Assembly: GCA_900471815.1 (NCBI GenBank)
Contig: UICE01000003.1
Span: forward strand, 705,558-769,557
Length of the DNA: 64,000 nt
Source: Hyphomicrobiales bacterium
Lineage (GTDB): Bacteria; Pseudomonadota; Alphaproteobacteria; Rhizobiales; Rhizobiaceae
Direction: 5' to 3'
Shown: piece by piece, positions 1 through 8,618 of the stretch
How positions within the stretch are numbered: the first letter of the stretch is position 1
Layout: each line of letters opens with the position of its first letter
The notes under the pieces: generated by a model
The model's database searches: none
What the model was told of the DNA's origin: nothing
What the model saw: only the letters and a program-made list of their open reading frames with translations
Made by a program: the position numbers and the translations under genes

Positions 1-94
1 AGAAGAGCGGGCGCTCGAAATAACACCGTTTGATCGGGTTCAAAAATAGCATTGGATTTTTGGCCGCACCATCCGCGCGATAGATCGCCGCCAT
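1..94 (-). CDS. possible 5' part of a divergent gene, cut by window edge
   Basis: An ATG at 94 on the minus strand opens a frame that stays free of stops for 31 codons to the window edge, starting MAAIYRADGAAKNPML. A weak GGAA lies about 11 bases before it. It would be divergent from the TetR-type gene at 189. I do not recognise the sequence and 31 codons is too short to be sure it is coding. Confidence 0.3.
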   Translation of the reverse strand, partial: MAAIYRADGAAKNPMLFLNPIKRCYFERPLF

Positions 95-159
95 CGTAAA
101 AGTTCCGGCTTAACCTAGTCAGTTATCGCAACTGTAATGCACCATAAAAATTCATTCGT

Positions 160-188
160 TTGACTTATTATTTCCTGCGATGTAGATT
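160..188 (+). promoter_or_regulatory. candidate sigma70-type promoter of the efflux operon
   Basis: TTGACT (160-165) and TAGATT (183-188) are 17 bases apart directly before the regulator gene. If real, transcription would begin about 195, so the ATG at 189 could not be used and the in-frame ATG at 195 would be nearly leaderless. Prediction from sequence only. Confidence 0.35.
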
Positions 189-893
189 ATGGATATGGAA
201 AATATAACCAAGCAGAGGAAACGTCAGTCCGCTCGCGGAGAAATTGCCCGCGAAAAGCTCATCGTCGTCGCGCTCGACCTGTTCGGCCGATATGGCTTCG
301 AGGGCACGAGTACGCGGATGTTGCGTGATGCAGCAGGTGTGAACCTACAGGCCATCCTTTATTATTTCGGGAGCAAAGAAGGGCTCTATATAGCCACGGC
401 GGAATATCTTGGCGGAGAGATCAATTCCCACGTTTCAGGCTTGCGAACCAAGGTGAAAGGACGACTGCAAGAATTGGCGGCAGCCGGGCAAAGTCTGTCA
501 CGCGAAGAAGCAAAAGCTTTCCTGACAGAGATACTCCAAAAGATGGCAACTGTGTTTGTAAGCAAGGAATCCGAGCCGTGGGCACGGTTTTTGATACGAG
601 AACAGATGGAGCCGACAGTGGCATTCAACAGAGTATATACCGCAGTCATGAAGCCTATGCTTGAGGCAGGCATCCAACTCATTAGCGTCTTGCTTGACGA
701 AGATCCTTTATCCGAACATGTGCGCTTACGAATGATTTCTCTTTTCGGCAGTGTTCTTGTGTACCGCACAGCCCACGCCTCTGCGATGCTGCAGCTCGAG
801 TGGAGCAGTATTGGTGCAAGCGAAGTTAAAACTATACAGAATTTAGCGGAGGAACTTGTTGCTGCCATACAGCCCGTCAAGGTGCGATCATGA
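189..893 (+). CDS. TetR/AcrR-family regulator, CecR (YbiH)-like
   Basis: A 234-residue TetR-type repressor. The N-terminal helix-turn-helix is visible at about residues 22-68 ([20 protein letters not shown], then the [11 protein letters not shown] recognition end typical of TetR proteins); the C-terminal part fits the ligand-binding half of the CecR/DUF1956 group. It overlaps the following membrane fusion gene by ATGA at 890-893, so it heads the operon and probably represses it, as CecR does for ybhGFSR in E. coli (known there, inferred here). The start at 189 or the in-frame ATG at 195 are both possible. Confidence 0.88.
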   Translation: MDMENITKQRKRQSARGEIAREKLIVVALDLFGRYGFEGTSTRMLRDAAGVNLQAILYYFGSKEGLYIATAEYLGGEINSHVSGLRTKVKGRLQELAAAGQSLSREEAKAFLTEILQKMATVFVSKESEPWARFLIREQMEPTVAFNRVYTAVMKPMLEAGIQLISVLLDEDPLSEHVRLRMISLFGSVLVYRTAHASAMLQLEWSSIGASEVKTIQNLAEELVAAIQPVKVRS

Positions 894-1903
894 AGCGGCT
901 GATCATTATATTGATCTTTGTTGTTGTGGTTGCCGCAGGCTTGGCGTGGTGGTTTGAGCTTCCACGCAAAATGGGCTGGGTTGAATCGGAAGCGACGCAA
1001 CTCACGCTTTACGGCAATGTAGATATCCGTCAGGTGCCACTTGGTTTCAGGGTCAATGGCCGCATGGAAAGACTGATGTTTGACGAGGGTGATACCGTTG
1101 CAGCTGGCGCAGTTATCGCGAGCCTGGATACAGCGCCCTATCAACAGTCTGTTGATGCCGCAAAGGCTGAAGTGTCTGCGCTGCGTGCGACACTTGAAAA
1201 GGCAATAGCAGGGCCACGCCAGACTGAGATAGTGCAAGCAGAAGCCGCGCTGAATGAGCGGCTTGCCGATCTTGAAAATGTAACTCTCTCCTATGAGCGT
1301 GCCCTCCGCCTCCGCCCGAATGGAACCATTTCCCAGTCCGGTTTGGATGAGGCAATTGCAGCAAAATCGATAGCGAATGCACGGACTGCTTCGGCGCGGG
1401 CAGCTTTGGCGCTTCTTAAAGAAGGAACACGTAAAGAGGACATTGAAGCAGCGAAAGCCAACCTTGCAGCTGCAGAAGCGAAACTTTCCAGCGCCGTGAC
1501 TTCGCTGGATGATGCTCAAATGCATGCGCCTAATGATGGGGTAATTCTTTCCCGCGTTCGTGAGGCAGGTTCCATCGTCGCGCCAGGTGATCCTGTGGTT
1601 GTATTGTCGCTGCTGAAACCCGTCTGGGTTCGCAGTTATATTTCTGAGGTTGATCTAGGCCGCATACATCCTGGCATGGTGGTCGATGTGTACTCGGATA
1701 CGAAACCCGGTAAACCCGCTAAAGGGAAGATCGGCTTTATATCGCCTGTGGCTGAATTCACGCCCAAATCAGTGGAGACGCCGGACCTACGCACAGATCT
1801 CGTTTATCGGTTACGCATCATTGTTGATGAGGCAACCCAAGATTTGCGACAGGGAATGCCTGTCACCCTTCGAGTGCCGATGGAACCAGGCCGTGAGCTA
1901 TGA
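890..1903 (+). CDS. ybhG: HlyD-type membrane fusion protein, YbhG-like
   Basis: A 337-residue periplasmic adaptor. Residues 1-20 form a single N-terminal membrane anchor or uncleaved signal (hydrophobic run [17 protein letters not shown]). A biotinyl-lipoyl-like half ([18 protein letters not shown], then [16 protein letters not shown]) is followed by a long alanine/glutamate-rich hairpin coiled coil at about 85-205, the second lipoyl half ([18 protein letters not shown]), and a beta-barrel domain. It would link the inner-membrane ABC exporter to an outer-membrane channel. Translationally coupled on both sides by 4-base overlaps. Confidence 0.9.
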   Translation: MKRLIIILIFVVVVAAGLAWWFELPRKMGWVESEATQLTLYGNVDIRQVPLGFRVNGRMERLMFDEGDTVAAGAVIASLDTAPYQQSVDAAKAEVSALRATLEKAIAGPRQTEIVQAEAALNERLADLENVTLSYERALRLRPNGTISQSGLDEAIAAKSIANARTASARAALALLKEGTRKEDIEAAKANLAAAEAKLSSAVTSLDDAQMHAPNDGVILSRVREAGSIVAPGDPVVVLSLLKPVWVRSYISEVDLGRIHPGMVVDVYSDTKPGKPAKGKIGFISPVAEFTPKSVETPDLRTDLVYRLRIIVDEATQDLRQGMPVTLRVPMEPGREL

Positions 1904-3660
1904 CCGACCGGATTCCATCCACCGATGATGATGCCCGATCCGAATTTGTTCGTCTCGCAGATGTCAGCAAGAGCTTTGGTCAAGCTGCGCAAGCATTGAA
2001 AGATGTGTCCGGCATCATAAGCGGAGGCAGGATTACAGGACTGGTTGGTCCAGACGGTGCTGGTAAAACTACGCTGATACGTCTGATTACCGGACTTATG
2101 CAGCCGGACGGAGGCTCGATCAATGTTCTGGGATTCGACACCAAACTGCATGCACCAAGCATTCAGGCTCTAATCGGTTATATGCCTCAACGTTTCGGAC
2201 TTTATGAAGACCTCACGGTTCAGGAAAATCTCAATCTCTATGCTGATTTGCGTAGTCTCCCGCTGGGCGAGCGTCCGGCAGCATTTGATGAGCTTTTGAC
2301 GTTCACTGATCTAAAGCGATTTACCGGGCGGCTCGCTGGTCAGCTTTCGGGCGGAATGAAACAGAAGCTTGGGCTTGCCTGCGCTCTCTTGAAAAAACCC
2401 AGACTCTTGCTCTTGGATGAACCAGGTGTTGGCGTCGATCCGATTTCCCGCCGCGACCTGTGGAAGATGGTAAAGGACCTGACCAAGGACGGCATAGGGG
2501 TCCTCTGGTCAACTGCTTATCTTGATGAGGCTGAAGCCTGCGATAAGGTGTTGCTTCTCAATAAGGGCGAACTGCTATTTTCCGGACCGCCCGCGGATTT
2601 GACAAATCGGGTTAAAGATCGGGTTTTCAAGTTCACTGGCATATCCGGCAGTCGCCGTCAGGCACTCTCGAAAATCCTGGAACAGCAAGGCGTGGTTGAT
2701 GGTGTCATTCAAGGCGACGCAGTGCGCATTGTTACCAGCGCGGAAGCGAAACGAAGTGAGTTGACGAAAATCGCGGGAAACACAGCCAAGATACGTGCCA
2801 CAGAGCCGCGTTTCGAAGACGCTTTTGTTGATATGCTTGGAGGTGGCCCCGGGGGGCGTTCCAAGCTTGCTGAAGCGGCCACACGGCTCGATGATCAGAA
2901 TGGAAAGCCCGTCATAGAGGCCCATGGATTGACGAAGAATTTTGGTGATTTCACCGCAGCGAAGGACATTACATTTGACATTCCACGAGGTCAGATTTTC
3001 GGGCTTCTTGGGCCAAATGGTGCGGGAAAATCCACCACGTTCAAGATGCTGTGCGGGCTTCTAAAACCTACGCAGGGTGAGGGCAGGGTAGCCGGGTTTG
3101 ATTTGCGGCGGGATGGTGCCGAGGCGCGCAATCGTCTAGGGTATATGGCGCAGAAATTTTCGCTTTATGGTGACTTGAGCGTCGGACAGAATCTGGATTT
3201 CTTCGCCGGCGTCTATGGTTTGAGCGGGTCACGTAAACGCGAGCGCATAAGCTTGATGAATGAGATATTTTCATTTGCCGCTCGCGATAACCTGCCGGCA
3301 AAGGATTTGCCTCTTGGCCTAAAACAACGCCTTGCACTCGCCTGTGCCGTTATGCACGAACCAGAAGCGCTTTTTCTAGATGAGCCGACATCCGGCGTAG
3401 ACCCCATAACACGACGTGAGTTTTGGACACACATTAACGGCCTTGTCGAGAAAGGCGTGACGGTGCTTGTCACCACACATTTCATGGATGAAGCCGAGTA
3501 TTGTGATCGTATTTCTCTTATCTATCGTGGTCGTTCGATTGCTCTGGGTTCGCCCGATGAACTCAAGGCGGGGGTCGCGACTAAGACGCAGCCGGATCCC
3601 ACCATGGAGGATGCGTTTATCGCCTTGGTGGAGGCCTCCGAGCGGGAGGCAGCGGCATGA
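1900..3660 (+). CDS. ybhF: tandem ABC ATPase of multidrug exporter, YbhF-like
   Basis: A 586-residue protein with two fused nucleotide-binding domains. The first has Walker [10 protein letters not shown] (residues 50-58), signature LSGGMKQKL and Walker [14 protein letters not shown]. The second has Walker [10 protein letters not shown], an altered signature LPLGLKQRL in place of LSGGQ, and Walker [14 protein letters not shown]. The two-domain form and the altered second signature are features of the YbhF group. It would power the two permeases that follow. ATGA overlaps with both neighbours indicate one transcript. Confidence 0.92.
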   Translation: MTDRIPSTDDDARSEFVRLADVSKSFGQAAQALKDVSGIISGGRITGLVGPDGAGKTTLIRLITGLMQPDGGSINVLGFDTKLHAPSIQALIGYMPQRFGLYEDLTVQENLNLYADLRSLPLGERPAAFDELLTFTDLKRFTGRLAGQLSGGMKQKLGLACALLKKPRLLLLDEPGVGVDPISRRDLWKMVKDLTKDGIGVLWSTAYLDEAEACDKVLLLNKGELLFSGPPADLTNRVKDRVFKFTGISGSRRQALSKILEQQGVVDGVIQGDAVRIVTSAEAKRSELTKIAGNTAKIRATEPRFEDAFVDMLGGGPGGRSKLAEAATRLDDQNGKPVIEAHGLTKNFGDFTAAKDITFDIPRGQIFGLLGPNGAGKSTTFKMLCGLLKPTQGEGRVAGFDLRRDGAEARNRLGYMAQKFSLYGDLSVGQNLDFFAGVYGLSGSRKRERISLMNEIFSFAARDNLPAKDLPLGLKQRLALACAVMHEPEALFLDEPTSGVDPITRREFWTHINGLVEKGVTVLVTTHFMDEAEYCDRISLIYRGRSIALGSPDELKAGVATKTQPDPTMEDAFIALVEASEREAAA

Positions 3661-4817
3661 CCTCCGTATCGCTAAGTAAAACGACGGAACCAGCACGCGT
3701 CCGGCGATTCTTTGCGCTTGTCCGCAAAGAGACCTTCCAGCTTTTGAGGGATCCAAGTAGTATTCTCATCGCCTTTGTTTTACCCGTCGTTCTATTATTT
3801 CTGTTTGGATATGGCGTTTCGCTCGACACGGGCCAAACCCGCATTGGCCTTGTTATTGAAGAGCAGACACCACTGGCAGGCGATCTTGCTGCTAGCTTCC
3901 GGGGATCGCGCTATTTCGATGTTGAAACAGGTCGGGATCGAAGGGAGTTTGATGCAAAACTGGTAAGCGGCGAAATTCGAGGAATCGTCATTATTCCTGC
4001 CGGCTTTACCTCCGACTTCGCGGCAGGAATGAACCCGCAGATTCAAGTGATTGTTGATGGATCTGATACCAATACCGCCGGTTTCGTTCAGAATTATGCG
4101 CAAGGCGTCATTGCAGGGTGGGTGGCTATCCGGTTGGCAGATATGGGAGTTCAAAAAGATGGCAGCGCCTCAGCGATCAGCGTAGAGCAGCGCTTCTGGT
4201 TTAATCCGGAACTGACGAGCCGCTTTTTCCTTGTTCCAGGATCAATCGCCATCGTCATGACGCTCGTCGGAACCCTGCTGACGTCATTGGTCATCGCCCG
4301 GGAATGGGAACGCGGAACCATGGAAGCAATTATGGCAACGCCGGTGACATCTGCGGAACTGCTGATGGGAAAAATCCTGCCCTATTTCGTGCTTGGAATA
4401 TTGTCGATGACCCTTTGCGTTATAATCGCGGTATTCCTGTTCGGCGTGCCCTTCCGAGGATCAATCTTTGCATTGTATCTGCTCTCAGCGGCATTTCTTG
4501 TGCCAGCTCTTGGTCAGGGATTGCTTATATCAGCTGCAACAAAGAACCAATTCCTGGCATCGCAGCTTGCTTTGATCTCGGCCTTTCTTCCGGCATTTCT
4601 CCTTTCGGGTTTCCTGTTTGAAATTAATTCTATGCCGGTGGTCATACAATGGATCACTTTCGTCGTACCCGCCCGTTACCTGATACCAAGCTTGCAGACA
4701 CTTTTTCTGGCCGGGGACATATGGCCGATGTTTTTGAAGGCAATGGCTGTCATGCTGTTTATCGGCAGCGTCTTCTTTGTTCTGGCCGCCCGTAGTACAC
4801 GAAAACGGATCGATTAA
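3657..4817 (+). CDS. ybhS: ABC-2 type permease, YbhS-like
   Basis: A 386-residue ABC-2 membrane protein. One transmembrane helix near residues 36-56 (PSSILIAFVLPVVLLFLFGYG) is followed by a large extracytoplasmic domain to about residue 180 and a block of five or so helices, with the family motif REWERGTMEAIMATPV between them. It pairs with the next gene to make the membrane channel of the exporter. Start overlaps the ATPase stop by ATGA. E. coli YbhFSR exports cations and some drugs; the substrate here cannot be read from sequence. Confidence 0.9.
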   Translation: MTSVSLSKTTEPARVRRFFALVRKETFQLLRDPSSILIAFVLPVVLLFLFGYGVSLDTGQTRIGLVIEEQTPLAGDLAASFRGSRYFDVETGRDRREFDAKLVSGEIRGIVIIPAGFTSDFAAGMNPQIQVIVDGSDTNTAGFVQNYAQGVIAGWVAIRLADMGVQKDGSASAISVEQRFWFNPELTSRFFLVPGSIAIVMTLVGTLLTSLVIAREWERGTMEAIMATPVTSAELLMGKILPYFVLGILSMTLCVIIAVFLFGVPFRGSIFALYLLSAAFLVPALGQGLLISAATKNQFLASQLALISAFLPAFLLSGFLFEINSMPVVIQWITFVVPARYLIPSLQTLFLAGDIWPMFLKAMAVMLFIGSVFFVLAARSTRKRID

Positions 4818-4818
4818 T

Positions 4819-5931
4819 ATGTGGTGGACGCGGCTGAAAGCATTGATCATCAAGGAACTTCTCGCGGTGCTCCGCGATCCAAAGAGTCGGATGATCTTGA
4901 TTGTGCCGCCTATCGTCCAGCTCTTGGTGTTCTCCTATGCGGCTACCCTTGAAGTCCGGAATGTAGACGTCATGATTCTAAACCGCGACAGTGGTCATTG
5001 GAGCGAAGAGTTGATAACGCGGATTGAAGGCTCGCCAACCTTCCGCACTGTATCGCATACGCAGGATCAATCGCGTATTCACGATGCAATCAGCAATCAG
5101 ACAGTTATAGCCGCATTGGAGATCGGTCCAAGCTTCTCCCGCGACATTGAAGCGGGTTTGCCGGCAACAATTCAGATCATTTTAGACGGGCGTAAATCCA
5201 ACGCTTCACAGATAGTAGCGGGCTATCTAAGCCAGATTGCCGGAAGACTTTCCCTTGAAACCCCATCGGGGATGAAAACGCAGAGCGCGATGATAAACGT
5301 AATGCCGCGCAATTGGTTTAATCCCAATTTGGATTTCCAATGGTTCATGGTGCCAAACTTGATTGCAAGTATTGCAATGCTGATTGGTCTAATTGTTACT
5401 GCCCTATCAATAGCCAGAGAACGGGAGCTCGGCACATTCGATCAACTGATTGTTTCCCCATTGCGGACGCATGAGATTGTCATCGGCAAGTTGATACCTC
5501 CAATGTTAATCGGCGTTTTTCACATGACAGTCTATTTGCTGGCCGCGATATTTTTGTTCCAGATTCCGTTTCGGGGATCGCTGATTTATCTCTACGGCAG
5601 TGGCATTATTTATCTTGCAGCGATCGTCGGGATCGGATTGTTCATCTCAGCTTTGTCGAAAACACAGCAACAAGCTATTCTCGGAGCATTCCTTTTTATC
5701 GTCCCGGCTATTCTTCTTTCAGGCTTTGCAACGCCGATCGAAAATATGCCCCAGTGGCTGCAGCCGATTACCATCATAAATCCACTTCGATATTTTCTGG
5801 TGATAATCAAAGGGCTTTTTCTGAAGGATATCGGGTCTCTGGAAGTACTGCACCAGACAATCCCACTCGCATTGATAGCTGGCGTGACTTTGTCAGCGGC
5901 GGCGTGGCTATTCAGGCGCCGCCTGGAGTAG
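4819..5931 (+). CDS. ybhR: ABC-2 type permease, YbhR-like
   Basis: A 370-residue ABC-2 permease with the same architecture as its upstream partner: N-terminal helix (MILIVPPIVQLLVFSYA), extracytoplasmic domain, then five or so helices and the motif RERELGTFDQLIVSPL. The frame is open from 4777, but I choose the ATG at 4819, one base after the previous stop, because MWWTRLKALIIKELLAVLRDP is the normal family N-terminus. Last gene of the operon. Confidence 0.9.
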   Translation: MWWTRLKALIIKELLAVLRDPKSRMILIVPPIVQLLVFSYAATLEVRNVDVMILNRDSGHWSEELITRIEGSPTFRTVSHTQDQSRIHDAISNQTVIAALEIGPSFSRDIEAGLPATIQIILDGRKSNASQIVAGYLSQIAGRLSLETPSGMKTQSAMINVMPRNWFNPNLDFQWFMVPNLIASIAMLIGLIVTALSIARERELGTFDQLIVSPLRTHEIVIGKLIPPMLIGVFHMTVYLLAAIFLFQIPFRGSLIYLYGSGIIYLAAIVGIGLFISALSKTQQQAILGAFLFIVPAILLSGFATPIENMPQWLQPITIINPLRYFLVIIKGLFLKDIGSLEVLHQTIPLALIAGVTLSAAAWLFRRRLE

Positions 5932-5940
5932 TTAAGAGGA

Positions 5941-5977
5941 TGATGTGCTGAACTCTTTGAAGACTTTTAGCACATCA
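5941..5977 (+). terminator. stem-loop after the efflux operon
   Basis: TGATGTGCT (5941-5949) pairs perfectly with AGCACATCA (5969-5977) over a 19-base loop, ten bases after the ybhR stop. There is no T-run after it, so it is a weak or factor-dependent terminator at best. Confidence 0.4.
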
Positions 5978-6127
5978 CAGCCTCACAATAGCAGACGATC
6001 AGCTTGTTTTCCGTTTCGTTGAGAATTCCAAGGGGAAAAGAAGTTCTGACGAAGCGTCTCGAGGTAGATATCCCAAACATAATTATCAATCATTGGAACG
6101 CTAATCCTTGCGCTTGATTATTATTGT

Positions 6128-7180
6128 ATGAGATTAAATAATCGTTATCCAGTTAAGTTCATGGGGGAGAGTTTTGAGCGATTGGACTCTGTAATTAATC
6201 CACAAATCGATGCTGTGATAGCTTGGGTCGATGGATCTGACCCAAAGCATTTCGCCAAGATGCAAGAACATCTGGACGGCCGTATGCTCGGAAAGGCGAC
6301 GCGATATGCCAACAATGGCGAAATCTATTATTGCATCGCGTCAATTCTCAAATTTGCCCCCTTTATCCGGCGGATTTGGATAGTCTCGGATAATCAGAAA
6401 CCACAATTTATCGATGAATTTGCGAAGGCTGGCCTGTGCGAACAGGACTTTATCCAGATTATTGATCACACGGTACTGTTTGCAGGCTTTGAAGAAGTGT
6501 TGCCAACGTTCAACGCCAGAACGATAGAAGCAATGTTTTGGCGCATCCCCGAACTCAGTGAGCACTACATCTATCTGAATGACGATTTCTTCATGAACAG
6601 AAGTCTGACGCCGGATTTTTTCTTTCGGAATGGGATGCCTGTGATTTTTGGAAAGTGGGCTCCACCACAGCGCTGGCGTCTCAAAACCTTTTTCCGCAAT
6701 GCTTTGAGAGTTCAGAAGGCTGTTCAACCGAATAAGCGGCCAACATACAGGCTCGCTCATGAACTCGGCGCTCGCATTGCCGGTTTCACGAAAAAGTTTT
6801 TGCTGGTCGATCACCTTCCGCATCCCATGCGTAAATCAACCCAGCAAGCGTATTATCAAAGCCAACCAGAGATACTTTACAAACAAATCAAGTTTCGTAC
6901 GCGGAATATAGAGCAATATTCTCCGGTCGCGCTCATCAACCATTTGGAAATCGCCGCTCGCAACGCCTATATTCACAAGCCCGTTGATATCGCCTACGTG
7001 ACACCACACGCTCTTCTTTTTATTTACCGCTTTGCCCAGCAAGTCCGCAGTCATCACAGAGTATTTGGCTGTATTCAAAGTCTTGATGGTTTTTCCGGGC
7101 CTGCAGTACGTCTCATTCGAAAAGTAATGAGACAAAAACTCGGTCAATTCCTGCCCGAAACAATTACATTTAACGATTGA
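6128..7180 (+). CDS. Stealth-family sugar-phosphate transferase
   Basis: A 350-residue protein with the conserved regions of the Stealth family: DAVIAWVDGSDP (CR1, about residues 29-40), YIYLNDDFFMNRSLTPDFFF (CR2, about 150-169) and HLPHPMRK (CR3, about 230). Members are related to GlcNAc-1-phosphotransferase and to hexose-1-phosphate transferases that make capsular polysaccharide. It would act in the cytoplasm on a cell-surface glycan. There is no neighbouring polysaccharide gene and no clear ribosome site at 6128; the ATG at 6161 is an alternative. Acceptor and sugar are unknown. Confidence 0.82.
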   Translation: MRLNNRYPVKFMGESFERLDSVINPQIDAVIAWVDGSDPKHFAKMQEHLDGRMLGKATRYANNGEIYYCIASILKFAPFIRRIWIVSDNQKPQFIDEFAKAGLCEQDFIQIIDHTVLFAGFEEVLPTFNARTIEAMFWRIPELSEHYIYLNDDFFMNRSLTPDFFFRNGMPVIFGKWAPPQRWRLKTFFRNALRVQKAVQPNKRPTYRLAHELGARIAGFTKKFLLVDHLPHPMRKSTQQAYYQSQPEILYKQIKFRTRNIEQYSPVALINHLEIAARNAYIHKPVDIAYVTPHALLFIYRFAQQVRSHHRVFGCIQSLDGFSGPAVRLIRKVMRQKLGQFLPETITFND

Positions 7181-7299
7181 GAACGCGTCACTTATAGCCC
7201 TCATATTCCAGATGGAGACGGCCCAATCTTGCGTTTAGCCTACACCGGCAGCGGAATCTTTCACCGTCGCAGTTGTCTCGATCGCCCACGACATAGCGA

Positions 7300-7604
7300 T
7301 CATCGAAGTTGGGCTGGATTTCCCGCTCTCATCGAAGGCGGGCCCTTGCAATTCCCTGTGACTACCAGACGGTTCGGCGCACTGCATTCTTCGACAATCA
7401 TGTTGGCCCATGGTTGACCTTTCTCGTGGGCCATTCGCACGCGAATGATCTTCCCTGGCGTCGCATTGTCTTCCCAGCGACCGAACCAGAGAGCAGTTTG
7501 TTCGGGCTTGGTTAAGCTCGACCAAACGTCAGTTTCATCTGCGAGAAACCTGCGCAGGAGGTCAAATTATTGCCACTGACGTGGCCGGTTGGTATAGGGC
7601 TCAT
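7300..7604 (-). pseudogene. frameshifted, truncated SRPBCC (AHSA1-like) gene
   Basis: A good ribosome site AGGAGGT (7611-7617 on the minus strand) precedes ATG at 7604, which reads MSPIPTGHVSGNN and then runs into a stop at TAA. From about 7560 a one-base shift gives DLLRRFLADETDVWS, KPEQTALWFGRW, and GQPWANMIVEECSAPNRLVV, clear AHSA1/activator-of-Hsp90-like SRPBCC sequence. This second frame stops at 7300, and the C-terminal half of the domain is missing. The gene is broken by a frameshift and a truncation. A sequencing error could explain the shift but not the missing half. Confidence 0.65.
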
Positions 7605-7745
7605 GAGATCACCTCCTAAAACAAGCCGGTTCTTTCTCGGTCGCCCTCGGCTGTTCAAGCGCGAAAGCGCGCCGTCTGGTAAAGTCTCTGTCTATCGTGA
7701 CCAAAACCGATGCTCAGGAGCAAGAGTTTAATGCCGGTGAAAACT

Positions 7746-8078
7746 TCAATAGCAATCAGGCTGACCTATTTGAACGACGGTCCACGGGATATTTGGAGGT
7801 AAATTTACTGTTTGCACAAACGAAACCCCACTGAATTTCGGCGAAACAAAAAAACTCGTTGTATGGGTATTTTCCTGGCCACTGTATGAAAGTTTATATG
7901 TCGTGGAACAGTTGTATGATCGGTTTTCTGGATTGGTTGCGACAATCCAAAAACCCTTATCATTTGAATCCCACCTGAATATTGGCAATGACCAAGCAAT
8001 CGATGGTGTAGAGATAAACAGCAATGCGCTGACCGCAAGCCACGTTCTTATGGGGAAACCTTGAGAGTGATGGGACAT
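7746..8078 (-). CDS. small secreted protein of unknown function
   Basis: Starting at the ATG at 8078 this is 110 residues with a signal peptide (basic start, hydrophobic run WLAVSALLFISTPSIAW, likely cut near residue 28). The mature part has two cysteines, about 40 residues into the chain and near the C-terminus, which could form a disulfide, and a beta-rich composition. I do not recognise a family. A TTG one codon earlier is an alternative start. An upstream open frame ends three bases before the ATG (8082), hinting at a two-gene unit. Confidence 0.5.
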   Translation of the reverse strand: MSHHSQGFPIRTWLAVSALLFISTPSIAWSLPIFRWDSNDKGFWIVATNPENRSYNCSTTYKLSYSGQENTHTTSFFVSPKFSGVSFVQTVNLPPNIPWTVVQIGQPDCY

Positions 8079-8081
8079 CAA

Positions 8082-8249
8082 TTAAAGCTCCGCGTACATC
8101 GACGTTAACATCGAATGCCGCCCAATAGCGGTCACAGATTCTTTCAGTTTGTCGGAGTGAGCAACGCCAGAGCGGCCCAGCGTTGCCATTCCAACAAGGA
8201 GTTGCGGGTCGAACCCAGCCCGGAGCAGTAGCTTGAGGCAGATGAAGGT
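8082..8249 (-). other. open frame upstream of the secreted protein, possible gene remnant
   Basis: On the minus strand a stop-free frame reads LLLRAGFDPQLLVGMATLGR then SGVAHSDKLKESVTAIGRH, and ends at TAA (8084-8082) just before the start of the next gene. It has protein-like composition but no ATG until the middle (MATLGRSG) and an upstream stop at 8252. It is either a remnant of a longer gene or a 35-residue peptide. No family recognised. Confidence 0.25.
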
Positions 8250-8267
8250 TTATGGCACAGAAGTGCA

Positions 8268-8534
8268 ATGGGTGAACTGTTTCATGTTGGGCAATGTCCG
8301 GGTTGCCGCCAAGGCTGGCTGATATTACAGCGTAATCTCAGTAGCGGTGACATTTACGCGCACTGCGAAGAGTGCGAAACTGGCTTCATCACTCCAGACG
8401 ATCTCTTGTCGCCCGTAAATGGCTTTCTCACTGTTCTCGAAGAATATGACTACGAAACTGAGAACCCCGATAAAGAAGAAATATCGAGAACGGTCTGGGC
8501 AAACTTCATTGTAAAGAAAGTTCCCGTTGAGTAA
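8268..8534 (+). CDS. small zinc-ribbon-like protein
   Basis: An 88-residue protein with two cysteine pairs, CPGC at residues 9-12 and CEEC at 33-36, in the order of a rubredoxin-like zinc ribbon, followed by an acidic C-terminal half. It would bind one zinc ion. The pair spacing and the HCEECETGF segment look genuine, so I take it as coding although no partner gene or family name can be given. It is convergent with nrdJ. Confidence 0.65.
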   Translation: MGELFHVGQCPGCRQGWLILQRNLSSGDIYAHCEECETGFITPDDLLSPVNGFLTVLEEYDYETENPDKEEISRTVWANFIVKKVPVE

Positions 8535-8618
8535 CGACGCCGAAACTTCCCGCTATAGAACGCTATTTTTGGGTTCCCCAGGTTGGGAACCCAATTTTCT
8601 TCGGAAATATTTCGACAG

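Noticed and set aside
386-1525. 379-codon minus-strand frame across the TetR and membrane fusion genes
   Set aside because: It is the antisense shadow of two well-recognised genes and has cysteine-rich, low-complexity translation.
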